64,000 nt of DNA from Rouxiella sp. S1S-2 (GCF_009208105.1 NZ_WFKL01000001.1:3906001-3970000); one strand, 5' to 3'; positions 11,453-20,914 are shown, counted from the first letter of the stretch. Notes: generated from the letters alone by a model not told the origin. Made by a program: numbers and translations.

Positions 11453-11503
11453 ATGAAACTTTTCCACAAAATCATCGCTATGTTCGCCAACTTCAGCAAT
11501 TAA
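11453..11503 (+). CDS. Possible 16-residue small protein (unrecognised)
   Basis: ATG at 11453 opens a 16-codon frame, MKLFHKIIAMFANFSN, ending in TAA. GAGAGA lies 8-13 bases upstream as a moderate ribosome site. The peptide is cationic at its N-terminus and hydrophobic, able to form an amphipathic helix, like several bacterial membrane-associated micropeptides. It sits between a promoter with a CRP box and a hairpin terminator, giving a transcript near 140 nt that could be a small mRNA, a regulatory RNA or both. No family was recognised and translation is not shown by the sequence. Confidence 0.4.
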   Translation: MKLFHKIIAMFANFSN

Positions 11504-11521
11504 TGCCGTTTGGTGAAACGT

Positions 11522-11552
11522 AAACGGCTGCCGAATGCAGCCGTTTTCTATT
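11522..11552. terminator. Hairpin terminator (small plus-strand unit and/or ycaQ)
   Basis: AAACGGCTGC (11522-11531) and GCAGCCGTTT (11537-11546) form a perfect 10 bp stem with a CGAAT loop. On the plus strand the tail is TTTTCTATTT. On the minus strand it is TTTACGTTTC, lying about 28 bases past the ycaQ stop. It can serve either direction, with the plus-strand T tract slightly better. Confidence 0.8.
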
Positions 11553-11574
11553 TAGCGCTCAACAAAGCCCGCAT

Positions 11575-12804
11575 TTAATCGACTAAACTCCACCCCTTCC
11601 CCCAACGTTGTGCTAACTCAGCCGGTATGTTGCCAAATTTGACCTGACTGGCTCCCTGCCAGCGTGCAAAGCGGCTTATCGCATCCGCGACGTCTTTAGC
11701 GCGCCGAGGGCCTACCGCCACACCCTTTTCGAGATGCAGGCTTTTTATCTCCAGAATGCCCTCTTTACGATGCATTTTGGCATCAGTTCGCCCAATAATT
11801 TCACCACGATTAAGAATAGGTAAAGTGAAGTAACCGTATTTTCGCTTGGGCTCAGGGGTATAACACTCTATGCGATAATCAAAATTGAACAACTCGAGCG
11901 CTCTTTTTCGATCCCATACCACGGGATCAAAAGGCGAAAGCAAAGTGGTCACGGTAGAGCTAATTTTTCCACTCGTGGCTTCACTAAGCAGGTTCGAGTA
12001 AGACTGATGGACATACATCGGCGTCGCAATCCCAATCACCTCAACCTCTACCACCAACCCATTCTCCAACAGCTTGGCGGTGAGTTTTTTAGCGTTCACC
12101 CGTTTTAGACGGTAATAGTCTGCCAGCCATTCGATTTTGAATATGCCCAATGCCTGGGCTGAACGACAAAGCATTTCAAACTCGGCCTCTTCTTTGCTCA
12201 GCGTATGGGCTGCATCGTCCCACTGCGGCAGCACATTTTCACGAAGATCGTATACACGATGAAAATTACGCCGTTCTACTACCATCAAATCGCCGCGGGT
12301 AAACAATGTTTCAAGATGCTTTTTATGCGGTTTCCAGTCCCACCAGCCGCTGGTCGCGCGCTTTTCTGCCTTGAAATCTGCCGACCTCACTGGACCATGG
12401 GTTGAAATATGCTTCAGTAGAGCCTGAATGTCAGTCTGATGTTCGTCGAACCATGCCTGATTGAACTTCCATCCCATTTTATGAGGGTCAAGCATGCGAT
12501 GACGCAGCAGGCGATAGTCCTCAATGGGAATAAAGCAGGCTTCGTGAGCCCAATATTCAAAGATTTTTTGCTCGAACAGCGTCGATTCAAGCCACTCGGG
12601 GGGGTATTCACCCAGTCGACTAAAAAGCACCAAATAAGGACTGCGGGCAACGACGCTAATAGTATCGATTTGCAGCAACGCCATACGCCGTATAGCTGAA
12701 AGTAGACAGTCCGGAGTTGCCTGGGTTTTTAACGGATATTGGAGTTGTTGCGCGGCGAGATGAAGCGTGCGCGCGGCTTGAAGAGTAATACGTGGGGTTG
12801 GCAT
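11575..12804 (-). CDS. ycaQ: DNA interstrand crosslink glycosylase YcaQ family protein
   Basis: HTH_42 family DNA glycosylase. E. coli YcaQ unhooks interstrand crosslinks and removes N7-alkyl guanines. The start at 12804 (MPTPRITLQ) gives 409 residues and aligns with the family. A longer frame from 12849 has no ribosome site. The conserved N-terminal block LLQIDTISVVARSPYLVLFSR and the later ASGWWDW, LSPFDPVVWDRKRA and YTPEPKRKYGYF are all present, including the QID region. In E. coli it directly follows lpxK. Here a csp gene intervenes. It is upstream of ycaR-kdsB but behind a hairpin, so probably transcribed separately. Confidence 0.92.
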   Translation of the reverse strand: MPTPRITLQAARTLHLAAQQLQYPLKTQATPDCLLSAIRRMALLQIDTISVVARSPYLVLFSRLGEYPPEWLESTLFEQKIFEYWAHEACFIPIEDYRLLRHRMLDPHKMGWKFNQAWFDEHQTDIQALLKHISTHGPVRSADFKAEKRATSGWWDWKPHKKHLETLFTRGDLMVVERRNFHRVYDLRENVLPQWDDAAHTLSKEEAEFEMLCRSAQALGIFKIEWLADYYRLKRVNAKKLTAKLLENGLVVEVEVIGIATPMYVHQSYSNLLSEATSGKISSTVTTLLSPFDPVVWDRKRALELFNFDYRIECYTPEPKRKYGYFTLPILNRGEIIGRTDAKMHRKEGILEIKSLHLEKGVAVGPRRAKDVADAISRFARWQGASQVKFGNIPAELAQRWGKGWSLVD

Positions 12805-12888
12805 ATCGATATCCGTCAAACAGTTAGTAGGCGGATATCGATAACACATTTTAATCAGGGGGTAAAATGTACCGCCGCTGATTGTGGC

Positions 12889-13101
12889 TTAGTAGGCGAT
12901 AACGTCCGCTGCCGCCGGGCCATGAGTCGAACTATTATAAATGGTGAACTCTACACTTTGACCGGCATTCAACGATTTATTACGCGTATTCGCAATTGAA
13001 GTACGGCTGACATAAATTTCGGAAGAACCGTCGAGTGGAGAAATGAAACCATAGCCTTTAGCCTGATTAAACCATTTAACTAAACCCATTTTTAACATCA
13101 T
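12889..13101 (-). CDS. CspA-family cold-shock-like protein with altered RNP2
   Basis: Seventy-residue cold-shock domain protein, a single-stranded nucleic-acid binding RNA chaperone by family. RNP1 is KGYGFI. RNP2, normally DIFVH or similar, reads EIYVSRTSI, losing the stacking His. The C-terminus HGPAAADVIAY is family-like. Paired ATGs (13101, 13098) follow AAGGA. The longer frame from 13191 is leader. A leader of about 135 bases with a hairpin CCTGCC/GGCAGG resembles cold-shock mRNA leaders. The gene is inserted between lpxK and ycaQ relative to E. coli. A cspA-type paralogue is certain, but the exact csp name is not. Confidence 0.85.
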   Translation of the reverse strand: MMLKMGLVKWFNQAKGYGFISPLDGSSEIYVSRTSIANTRNKSLNAGQSVEFTIYNSSTHGPAAADVIAY

Positions 13102-13244
13102 AATTTTATTTCCTTTTTTCGGGCATCCATGACAACGCTTTTTTATTATTGTTCGGATGCGCTTGCCCATACTAAAGTTGTTCTTATACAAAACCCTCTA
13201 ATGAGCATATTAAATCCTGCCGTTATTGGCAGGCGATAGCTTTG

Positions 13245-13253
13245 AGTGTAGCA
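13245..13253 (-). promoter_or_regulatory. Extended -10 element of the csp gene
   Basis: On the minus strand TGCTACACT gives TGn plus TACACT (4 of 6 to consensus). No good -35 was found. The start would be near 13238 and the leader about 137 bases, the size typical of cold-inducible csp genes. Confidence 0.4.
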
Positions 13254-13400
13254 CCCTAGGCGATTTATGTTGTTGAATTGGACAACAATTACAATAAATC
13301 GTTCAGGTAACGTAACACATCACGTTGTGCCATATGGCATCGGGGCCGTTTTTCAGAAAAATTACTTATGGGAGGTACTTCGAAGGTTCGTCTTTGTAGC

Positions 13401-13445
13401 GGAATCAAACTTTTTGGCAAGTCAAACTTTGGCGAGTCAAACAAT
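13401..13445. repeat. Three tandem imperfect 15-base repeats
   Basis: 13401-13415, 13416-13430 and 13431-13445 each begin GG and contain TCAAAC (at 13405, 13422 and 13437). The array lies about 160 bases upstream of the predicted csp start. Confidence 0.6.
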
Positions 13446-13514
13446 AAAGATAACGTTTGGGAGGAACTGTCACTGCTAAGGTTAGCGGCTACATGCGGCT
13501 AACGATACTGTACA

Positions 13515-13565
13515 TACTCATAAATAGCTCTGCATTCACAGGCCGTTCAGCATTTACTCATAAAT
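13515..13565. repeat. 11-base direct repeat, 40 bases apart
   Basis: TACTCATAAAT occurs identically at 13515-13525 and 13555-13565, a 40-base period close to four helical turns. It lies between the lpxK stop and the csp promoter. Confidence 0.6.
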
Positions 13566-13606
13566 TGTGATGAAGGTCAAGTTTTAAACAAGCCTATTTT
13601 ATCGAA

Positions 13607-14596
13607 TTAGTCTTTCGACAGCACTAATGCCTTGATACGCTCAAGCAATTTCAAAGAGTCCGGCGATGAAAAAGAAGCATCGACCGGTAAATACCACCAG
13701 TTAGCCTGGGCAAAGCTGCGGCACTTAACCGCATCTTTCTCGGTCATAAGTAGCGTTTGTTTCTCGTTGGCCAATGCGCCGAGTTGTTCCGCCTGGTAAG
13801 ACTGGTGATCAGCAAAGGGGATTTCACGCTCGGTTTTAACCCCTAGCTGGCTCAGCGTAGCGAAAAAGCGCGGAGGATGACCAATGCCGGCCATTGCCAC
13901 AACGCCAGTTAACGACTCAGCCTTACGCTTTTCACCGGTCAGCAAATTCACGGCGTCGCCCGCCTGAAGCTGCATACCGATTTCATTGCCCTGCCCTTGG
14001 CCATTACCATTCACAATAACTGCGTCGACACTCTGTAATCTTGAGGCCCTTTCGCGCATAGGCCCGGCAGGGAGCCAGTGACCGTTACCGAAACGCCGCA
14101 CGCCGTCGATCACCACAATTTCAAAATCACGCTGCAGCGCGTAATGCTGCAAACCATCATCGGTCACAACAATATCTAACGCCGAGGCCTTCAGCAGCGC
14201 GTTAACTGCCTCTGAGCGAACGGGAGAAACTGCCACCGGTGCACGGGTGCGCTGATAAATGAGCACAGGTTCGTCACCGGCCTGCGCCGTGGTAGTGGCA
14301 GGGTTCAATACCAAAGGGTAGATTTCAGCTTTGCCGCCATAGCCGCGTGAAACCACGCCAACGCGAAGTCCGCGCTGTTGCAACTGCTCAACCAGCCAGA
14401 TAACGACCGGCGTCTTGCCATTGCCTCCGGCGGTGAGATTCCCCACCACCACAACAGGAACCGGCGCTCGCCAGCTTTTTTTCCACCCTTTTTTATAACT
14501 AAAACGCAGCACTAGCGAGACTAAACCGTACAGCCAGCTGAAAGGCAACAACAGCAGATAAAGTGCGGATTGACCCGACCAGATACGCTCAATCAT
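13607..14596 (-). CDS. lpxK: Tetraacyldisaccharide 4'-kinase LpxK
   Basis: Membrane-bound kinase that phosphorylates the 4' position of the lipid A precursor at the inner leaflet. It has 329 residues, the usual length. A hydrophobic N-terminal anchor (about 10-30) precedes the P-loop [12 protein letters not shown] at about 52-63. [13 protein letters not shown] carries the catalytic Asp region. The start overlaps the msbA stop by 4 bases (14593-14596), coupling the kinase to the flippase that moves its product. No terminator was seen immediately after it, but the following csp gene appears to have its own promoter. Confidence 0.98.
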   Translation of the reverse strand: MIERIWSGQSALYLLLLPFSWLYGLVSLVLRFSYKKGWKKSWRAPVPVVVVGNLTAGGNGKTPVVIWLVEQLQQRGLRVGVVSRGYGGKAEIYPLVLNPATTTAQAGDEPVLIYQRTRAPVAVSPVRSEAVNALLKASALDIVVTDDGLQHYALQRDFEIVVIDGVRRFGNGHWLPAGPMRERASRLQSVDAVIVNGNGQGQGNEIGMQLQAGDAVNLLTGEKRKAESLTGVVAMAGIGHPPRFFATLSQLGVKTEREIPFADHQSYQAEQLGALANEKQTLLMTEKDAVKCRSFAQANWWYLPVDASFSSPDSLKLLERIKALVLSKD

Positions 14597-16341
14597 TGGC
14601 CAAACTGCATCCGATGAAGTTGAGCATAAGCACCACGCAGAGCAATTAGCTCATCATGAGCGCCACGCTCAACCACTTTCCCATCTTCAATCACCAATAT
14701 TTGATCGGCTTTTTCGATAGTAGAAAGACGGTGCGCGATCACCAATGAAGTGCGGTTCTTCTGCAATTCATCGAGTGCCGACTGAATCGCACGCTCAGAC
14801 TCGGTATCTAGCGCAGAGGTAGCTTCGTCAAGAATCAGGACCGGAGAATCACGCAGCAATGCGCGGGCAATCGCGATACGTTGGCGCTGTCCGCCGGAAA
14901 GCAGCACGCCGTTTTCACCAATAATGGTATCAATACCGTTTTCCATCTTACTGATGAAATCCATAGCATGAGCCATGGTCGCCGCTTTGATAACGTCTTC
15001 GCGGCTATACTTTTCAGTACGCGCATAGGCAATATTGTTGGCAATTGTATCGTTAAACAGGTGAACGTTTTGCGACACCAGCGCAACCTGATCACGTAGA
15101 GACGACAGCGTATATTCACGCAGATCGTGACCGTCGAGTAAAATTTCACCCTGTTGAATATCATAAAAGCGGGTCATCAGATTGGCGATGGTTGATTTGC
15201 CCGAACCAGAACGCCCTACCAATGCCACCGTTTTACCTGCCGGAATATCGAAAGAGATATCTTTTAACGCTGGTTTCTCGCTGCTGCCGTAGCTAAAGGT
15301 GACATGTTTAAAGGCAATGTCGCCCTTGGCGCGTTCAACAACGCGGGTACCTTCATCTTTCTCTTGCTCCATATCGAGGATAGAGAAAAGAGTCTGACAA
15401 GCCGCCATGCCGCGCTGGAACTGGGCATTAACGTTGGTCAATGATTTAAGCGGACGCATCAGCGCAATCATTGAAGAAAAGACCACGGTGATAGTACCGG
15501 CAGTCAGCGTTTCCATTACCGATGGGAAGCTGGCAGCGTAGAGCACAAATGCCAGTGCCAGTGAAGCAATCAGCTGAATAATCGGGTCAGAAATCGACGA
15601 TGCAGAAACCAGACGCATTCCCTGACGGCGCATATGGTTGCTGACTTTATCAAAACGTTCGGTTTCAATCGCCTGACCACCAAAAATCAGCACTTCTTTA
15701 TGCCCTTTCAGCATTTGTTCGGCGCTGGTGGTCACTTGACCCATGGTGTTTTGCATGTTTTTACTGATGTTACGAAAACGCTTGGACACCACGCGGATCA
15801 CAATAGAAACGATGGGCGCGATAACGACCAGGATCACCGACAGCTGCCAGCTGTAGTAAAACATCATGATAAACAGGCCAATAATCGACGCACCTTCACG
15901 CACCACGGTAACCAGTGCGCTTGACGAAGAGGACGCAACCTGCTCAGAATCGTAGGTAATTCGCGACAGCAGAGTACCCGTAGACTGCTGGTCAAAGAAC
16001 GACACCGGCATTCTCATCATGTGGCCAAACAGGCGGCGACGCATCTGCATTACCACTTTGCCGGAAACCCAGGAGATGCAGTAGCTGGAAACGTATCCGC
16101 TGACGCCGCGAACCAGCATCAGGCCGATAACGACCAATGGCATCCACAGCAGTATCGAGCGATCAGTCTTACCAAAGCCATCATCGAGCAGTGGCTTTAG
16201 CAGCGATAGCATGAGGGTATCACCGGCGGCATTGACCACCAGCGCGATAGCTGCGGCAATAAGCCCAGCCTTAAAAGGTGTGATCATCGGCCAGAGGCGA
16301 CGGAATGTCTGCCAGGTGGAGAGATCTTTATCATTAATCAT
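14593..16341 (-). CDS. msbA: Lipid A export ATP-binding/permease MsbA
   Basis: Homodimeric ABC exporter that flips core-lipid A across the inner membrane. Its 582 residues equal the E. coli length. Six transmembrane helices (about 20-320) are followed by the nucleotide-binding domain with Walker A GRSGSGKS, signature LLSGGQRQR and Walker [13 protein letters not shown], then [10 protein letters not shown]. It is immediately upstream of and overlapping lpxK. It starts 36 bases after the ycaI stop, so ycaI-msbA-lpxK may form one unit as in E. coli. Confidence 0.99.
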   Translation of the reverse strand: MINDKDLSTWQTFRRLWPMITPFKAGLIAAAIALVVNAAGDTLMLSLLKPLLDDGFGKTDRSILLWMPLVVIGLMLVRGVSGYVSSYCISWVSGKVVMQMRRRLFGHMMRMPVSFFDQQSTGTLLSRITYDSEQVASSSSSALVTVVREGASIIGLFIMMFYYSWQLSVILVVIAPIVSIVIRVVSKRFRNISKNMQNTMGQVTTSAEQMLKGHKEVLIFGGQAIETERFDKVSNHMRRQGMRLVSASSISDPIIQLIASLALAFVLYAASFPSVMETLTAGTITVVFSSMIALMRPLKSLTNVNAQFQRGMAACQTLFSILDMEQEKDEGTRVVERAKGDIAFKHVTFSYGSSEKPALKDISFDIPAGKTVALVGRSGSGKSTIANLMTRFYDIQQGEILLDGHDLREYTLSSLRDQVALVSQNVHLFNDTIANNIAYARTEKYSREDVIKAATMAHAMDFISKMENGIDTIIGENGVLLSGGQRQRIAIARALLRDSPVLILDEATSALDTESERAIQSALDELQKNRTSLVIAHRLSTIEKADQILVIEDGKVVERGAHDELIALRGAYAQLHRMQFGQ

Positions 16342-16377
16342 GCAATTAACCAGCAGCGATATAAACAGCGGCCCATT

Positions 16378-18756
16378 CTACTCATTATCTCCCCCAACGC
16401 CAAACCACTGATGATACCAGCGGGGCATTAATTCTTCCCGCAGGCCTTTAATTAGCCAATAATTGCTGAAAAAAAACGCACTGAGCTGGCCTGAACGTGC
16501 CGTGTCGTGCCAAATCACTGCATTTTCTCGATAGCGGTCTTTTATTTTTTGCGCAGGCAAACGCCAAACGTTGAACCGTGCCGCCGAAGCCATCGCCACC
16601 TCGGCCCTACTTGCCCGCAAAAAAGGGCCAATAGAGGAAGTATTGCTGCCATGATGAGGAACCTGTAACAAATCAACCGGCAAACTTTGTCGACTTTGCC
16701 TCACCAAATGCGTTTCAGCCTGACGCTCAATGTCACCGGTGAGTAAAACGCTGAACTTACCGTCGGTAATTCGCACAACGCAGCTTTCGTTATTTGCAGC
16801 ATAGTCGCTCAATGCTAGCGGCCATAGCACGGTAAACTGCAACCCCTGCCACTTCCAGCTCTGCCCTCTTATGCACGGCAAATTACCACGAAATGACGTT
16901 CTCAGCCTGGCCTTTGGAAAGGCAGCCTTAACGATTTCGGTGCCGCCGTTGTGGTCCATATGGCTGTGGCTAATAATTATCTGATCTATTTGTATATTTC
17001 GCCACTGGAGATAAGGCAGGATCTGCATTTCAGCCTGCGATCCTCCCTCCCATCTATTTCCCGTGTCATACAGTACACCCCGACCATTTTTTTCAATTAA
17101 CACCGCCAATCCATGCCCCACGTCAAGCATATCAACTCGCCAGTTTTCGCGGGCTGTTGATTGCCTCCACAGCATCATCAAACCGAAAAGTGCCACCACG
17201 CCCGCCGGATAGGTAAAAAGCCACCCCATTCTCCATATGATAACGCCCAGCCACCCCATGAGACTTAACCCCATTGCGCCCTCGCCTAGCGGCAGCCAAT
17301 AATGTTCGGCCCGTTCAAGCCCAGAGAGCACCCATGCCAGACTGACATCGGCCAGCGACCAAAGCGCGGAAACCACAGGAAGCGAGATTTCATACGGCAA
17401 CGGATTTAGGAACAGCGCAACCAACACCAGTGGTACCGTCAACAGCGAGACAATCGGCACTGCCCACAGATTGGCAAGAAAAGAAGCGGAGCTTAAACCG
17501 TGAAACAGACCAATTTGCATCGGTAACAGTAAAAAGGTCATTCCGGCCTGAAGATGAGCATACCGGAGCCACCCCCAGTACCAATGACGTGAAAATCGAT
17601 GCGGCAAAGGTGCCCATTGAAACCAGAAAATCAGCCCTGCTACGGCAAAGCATGAAAGCCAGAAACTGTCCGAGAGAATGCCCAACGGGTCTTGCATCAT
17701 CAGCAATGCCACACCCCATGCCCACACCTGCCAGGGATGACAACGCATCCGCCACAGACGCAGCCCTAACCACAGCGTAATTGCCAAAGCCGCCCGCATG
17801 GCCGGTGGATTTACCCCCGAGAGCCAGGTGTAATAGAGCATAGCCAGCCAGCTGATAATCAGCGGGAAGCGATAGTCAATCCAGCGCATCGGCAATAGAA
17901 ATTGCAGTCCTCGGGCTAATAGCCAACCAATGAGCGCCGCGACGCCAATGTGTAAACCGGATATTGCCATCAGATGTGCGGTGCCAGTGATTTTAAACAA
18001 ATTGTTCATCTTTTGGGGAATAAGCGAACGCTCGCCAAATGCTAAAGCCATCAGAACAGGCATGCTTTTCAACCCTTGGGTCTGTCGTTGTACGCTGCTG
18101 ATAATCTCATGACGTAAGGAGCATGCGCCCGATATAAGCTCGGCACTGCGTATCCGTCCACTGAGCGTTTGTCGATTTGCCACCGCCCAGCGCTGCCCGT
18201 CAAAATTACCAAGATTCAGTTGGCTGTGCACCGGTCTAAGACTCAGAGTAAGCAGCCAATGTTGCCCCGCACAATATCCATCAGAAAATCCTTCACTCGA
18301 CACTTTTGCCGAAAGCGGGGGGAAAACGCGATGCCCATTGACCTCTTTTAGCGCAATAACCACATTGTGTTTGTCTTCGCGCTGCAAATAGGCGCTGTTA
18401 ATTTGTGCAATCACCTGCTGCCGTCCACCGCTAAAATCTTTGGTCTGCTGTAAAAGTTGCTGGCCGTTTGCCGTCGCCCAAAGAAATCCCATCAAGGTTA
18501 TGCAAAGCAGTTTTGAGAGTCGATACGGCAGATATCCCGCAATGCAGGCGATAAGAAACAGGGCACTACAGAAATAAAGACCCGGCAGCTGCGCCAGTAG
18601 CGTTAAAGGTAAAATACCGCTGATTAATGCCAGCGCAATTTGAGTGAATGTAATCTTGATGAATCTATCCTTCAGTCTATTGAGGCAATGTGCTTGCCGT
18701 ATGGATGAAAGTAGATTGTTGGGGAGGGGAAGGATTGACGCAATTGTGCAAGGCAT
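16378..18756 (-). CDS. ycaI: ComEC/Rec2-family protein YcaI
   Basis: Polytopic membrane protein of the ComEC DNA-uptake channel family, with unproven function in enterics. The N-terminal region and a competence domain of many hydrophobic helices precede a metallo-beta-lactamase-like domain with SHSHMDHNGG, LTGDIE and VPHHGSNTSS, so the hydrolase ligands are intact. The ATG at 18756 has no ribosome site. The family N-terminus (MKITxxx) corresponds to IKITFTQ, where the expected start codon is ATC at 18660-18658, preceded at good spacing by AAGGA. The true start is therefore doubtful (18660 or 18756). Upstream of msbA, as in E. coli. Confidence 0.88.
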   Translation of the reverse strand: MPCTIASILPLPNNLLSSIRQAHCLNRLKDRFIKITFTQIALALISGILPLTLLAQLPGLYFCSALFLIACIAGYLPYRLSKLLCITLMGFLWATANGQQLLQQTKDFSGGRQQVIAQINSAYLQREDKHNVVIALKEVNGHRVFPPLSAKVSSEGFSDGYCAGQHWLLTLSLRPVHSQLNLGNFDGQRWAVANRQTLSGRIRSAELISGACSLRHEIISSVQRQTQGLKSMPVLMALAFGERSLIPQKMNNLFKITGTAHLMAISGLHIGVAALIGWLLARGLQFLLPMRWIDYRFPLIISWLAMLYYTWLSGVNPPAMRAALAITLWLGLRLWRMRCHPWQVWAWGVALLMMQDPLGILSDSFWLSCFAVAGLIFWFQWAPLPHRFSRHWYWGWLRYAHLQAGMTFLLLPMQIGLFHGLSSASFLANLWAVPIVSLLTVPLVLVALFLNPLPYEISLPVVSALWSLADVSLAWVLSGLERAEHYWLPLGEGAMGLSLMGWLGVIIWRMGWLFTYPAGVVALFGLMMLWRQSTARENWRVDMLDVGHGLAVLIEKNGRGVLYDTGNRWEGGSQAEMQILPYLQWRNIQIDQIIISHSHMDHNGGTEIVKAAFPKARLRTSFRGNLPCIRGQSWKWQGLQFTVLWPLALSDYAANNESCVVRITDGKFSVLLTGDIERQAETHLVRQSRQSLPVDLLQVPHHGSNTSSIGPFLRASRAEVAMASAARFNVWRLPAQKIKDRYRENAVIWHDTARSGQLSAFFFSNYWLIKGLREELMPRWYHQWFGVGGDNE

Positions 18757-18815
18757 TTGCTGCGAGACATTACCCAGAATTTAAATATTCATCAGGCCCG
18801 GCCGCTGATTTTAAG

Positions 18816-18850
18816 CAAAAAAAACGGTGTCCGTTAAGACACCGTTTTGT
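18816..18850 (-). terminator. Intrinsic terminator after ihfB
   Basis: AAAACGGTGTC pairs with GACACCGTTTT around CGTTAA, a perfect 11 bp stem, followed on the minus strand by eight T residues. It lies about 40 bases past the ihfB stop. Confidence 0.95.
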
Positions 18851-18886
18851 TCGCTTTAGGCAGACATTCAGGAAAAGGATAAACCC

Positions 18887-19171
18887 TTAACCATAAATGT
18901 TCGCGCGATCGCGCAACTCTTTGCCTGGCTTAAAGTGAGGAACGTACTTGCCGTCCAACTCAACCTTGTCTCCAGTCTTAGGGTTACGCCCAACACGCGG
19001 AGCACGGTAGTGAAGAGAAAAACTGCCAAACCCGCGGATTTCGATGCGTTCTCCATCAGCTAAGGTTGCAGCCATATGTTCAAGCATCTCTTTCACGGCA
19101 TCCTCAACGGCTTTCGCCGGGACATGAGAGTGCTGGCCAGCAAGTCTTTCAATGAGTTCAGACTTGGTCAT
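18887..19171 (-). CDS. ihfB: Integration host factor subunit beta
   Basis: DNA-bending nucleoid protein that pairs with IHF-alpha for site-specific binding. It has 94 residues, the family length. The beta-arm signature [21 protein letters not shown] contains the conserved Pro that intercalates at the kink. It follows rpsA as in E. coli, where it has both its own promoter and read-through from rpsA. GAGGT just ahead of the start is a clear ribosome site. A strong terminator follows. Confidence 0.99.
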   Translation of the reverse strand: MTKSELIERLAGQHSHVPAKAVEDAVKEMLEHMAATLADGERIEIRGFGSFSLHYRAPRVGRNPKTGDKVELDGKYVPHFKPGKELRDRANIYG

Positions 19172-19210
19172 ATAACCTCCAAGCTTTGCAGCTAAACTAC
19201 CGTTATAGAA

Positions 19211-19231
19211 GCAGCTCCATTTAGGAGCTGC
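19211..19231 (-). terminator. Weak hairpin between rpsA and ihfB
   Basis: GCAGCTCC and GGAGCTGC form an 8 bp stem with an ATTTA loop 10 bases past the rpsA stop. On the minus strand the tail TTCTATAAC is T-poor, so this is likely a partial terminator or an RNA 3'-end stabiliser that allows some read-through into ihfB. Confidence 0.55.
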
Positions 19232-19240
19232 GTCCCGTTA

Positions 19241-20914
19241 TTACTCGCCTTTTGCCGCTTTGAACGCTTCAGCCATAGCGTTAGAGAAGTTGGTTTCGTC
19301 TGGTTTGTTGTTAACCACGGCGATTGCATCTTTCTCGTCTGCTTCGTCCTTAGCACGGACGGACAGGCTTACAACACGGTTCTTACGGTCAACACCAGTG
19401 AATTTAGCTTCAACTTCATCACCAACGTTCAGAACCAGAGTTGCGTCTTCAATACGGTCGCGAGAAGCTTCAGAAGCACGCAGGTAACCTTCTACGCCGC
19501 CTGCTAATTCAACTGTAGCACCTTTAGCGTCAACTGCAGTTACTTTACCAGTAACAATAGTACCTTTCTTGTTTACAGACAGGTAGTTATTGAACGGGTC
19601 TTCTGCGAGTTGCTTAACGCCAAGGGAGATGCGCTCACGCTCTGCATCAACTTGCAGAACAACAGCTGCGATTTCGTCGCCTTTTTTGTATTCACGTACT
19701 GCTTCTTCGCCTGCAACGTTCCAGGAGATGTCAGACAGGTGAACCAGGCCGTCGATGCCGCCGTCCAGACCGATGAAGATACCGAAGTCAGTGATTGACT
19801 TGATTTTGCCTTCAACACGGTCGTTCTTGTTGTGGGTTTCTGCAAACAGCTGCCATGGGTTAGATTTACACTGCTTCAGACCCAGGGAGATACGACGACG
19901 TTCTTCGTCGATGTCCAGAACCATAACTTCCACTACATCACCAACGTTAACAACTTTGGATGGGTGGATGTTCTTGTTGGTCCAGTCCATTTCAGACACG
20001 TGAACCAGACCTTCAACGCCTTCTTCGATTTCTACGAAGCAGCCGTAATCAGTCAGGTTGGTTACGCGACCAGTCAGCTTGGTGCTTTCTGGGTAACGTT
20101 TAGCGATAGCAACCCATGGATCTTCGCCCAGCTGTTTCAAGCCAAGGGAAACACGAGTGCGCTCACGGTCGAATTTCAGAACTTTAACAGTGATTTCGTC
20201 GCCAACATTCACGATTTCGCTTGGGTGCTTAACGCGCTTCCAAGCCATATCTGTGATGTGCAGCAGGCCGTCAACGCCGCCCAGATCAACGAAGGCGCCG
20301 TAGTCAGTGAGGTTCTTAACGATACCTTTAACTTCCATGCCTTCCTGCAGGTTTTCCAGCAGTTGATCGCGCTCAGCGCTGTTCTCAGACTCAATTACTG
20401 CACGACGAGAAACAACAACGTTGTTGCGCTTCTGGTCCAGCTTGATGACTTTGAACTCAAGATCTTTGCCTTCGAGATGCAGCGTGTCGCGAACAGGACG
20501 CACGTCAACCAGTGAACCTGGCAGGAACGCACGAATACCGTTCAGCTCAACGGTGAAACCGCCTTTAACTTTACCGTTGATAACACCGGTAACAGTTGCA
20601 GCTTCTTCGTAAGCTTTTTCCAGCATCAGCCATGCTTCATGACGCTTAGCTTTCTCACGAGACAGCAGAGTTTCACCGAAGCCATCTTCAACAGCGTCAA
20701 GTGCAACGTCAACTTCGTCGCCAACCTGGATTTCCAGTTCGCCCTGTGCGTTTTTGAACTGCTCTGCTGGAATAGCAGACTCAGACTTCAGACCGGCGTC
20801 AACCAGTACGACGTCTTTGTCGATAGACACAACAACACCACGAACGATTGAACCCGGACGGGTTTCGATTGTTTTTAAGGATTCTTCAAAGAGTTGAGCA
20901 AAAGATTCAGTCAT
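19241..20914 (-). CDS. rpsA: 30S ribosomal protein S1
   Basis: Binds and unfolds mRNA on the small subunit for initiation. The start at 20914 (MTESFAQL) gives 557 residues, the same as E. coli. The longer frame from 20950 is rejected. Six S1/OB repeats are visible, recurring as VxGxVxxxxDYGxFV...DGLxHxSD/E. The first two bind the ribosome and the last four bind RNA. In E. coli the gene is autoregulated by its own product through a structured leader lacking a strong Shine-Dalgarno. The 176-base gap after cmk is consistent with that. Confidence 0.99.
   Translation of the reverse strand: MTESFAQLFEESLKTIETRPGSIVRGVVVSIDKDVVLVDAGLKSESAIPAEQFKNAQGELEIQVGDEVDVALDAVEDGFGETLLSREKAKRHEAWLMLEKAYEEAATVTGVINGKVKGGFTVELNGIRAFLPGSLVDVRPVRDTLHLEGKDLEFKVIKLDQKRNNVVVSRRAVIESENSAERDQLLENLQEGMEVKGIVKNLTDYGAFVDLGGVDGLLHITDMAWKRVKHPSEIVNVGDEITVKVLKFDRERTRVSLGLKQLGEDPWVAIAKRYPESTKLTGRVTNLTDYGCFVEIEEGVEGLVHVSEMDWTNKNIHPSKVVNVGDVVEVMVLDIDEERRRISLGLKQCKSNPWQLFAETHNKNDRVEGKIKSITDFGIFIGLDGGIDGLVHLSDISWNVAGEEAVREYKKGDEIAAVVLQVDAERERISLGVKQLAEDPFNNYLSVNKKGTIVTGKVTAVDAKGATVELAGGVEGYLRASEASRDRIEDATLVLNVGDEVEAKFTGVDRKNRVVSLSVRAKDEADEKDAIAVVNNKPDETNFSNAMAEAFKAAKGE

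Larger units (their letters stand above)
13102..13606 (-). other. Long csp upstream region with repeats
   Basis: 505 bases between lpxK and the csp start. From the csp side it holds a probable leader (13102-13238) with the hairpin CCTGCC-AATAAC-GGCAGG, then an extended -10 element. Further up are an inverted repeat TTGTTG...CAACAA near 13268-13287, three tandem 15-mers (13401-13445) and an 11-base direct repeat (13515-13525 and 13555-13565). The 70-codon plus-strand frame here has no convincing ribosome site or family and is not called. Confidence 0.6.

Noticed and set aside
12205..12405. Reading frames antisense to ycaQ, mukB, ftsK and other long genes
   Set aside because: They overlap well-conserved genes and have the composition expected of shadow frames.
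13267..13479. 70-codon plus-strand frame upstream of csp
   Set aside because: No ribosome site, no family features, and its repetitive C-terminal part is just the tandem DNA repeat read through.
18721..18728. GGGGAGGG, a KOPS-type FtsK guide sequence
   Set aside because: Another match (GGGAAGGG) lies on the opposite strand near 60903, so two copies give no orientation signal. Chance occurrence is likely.
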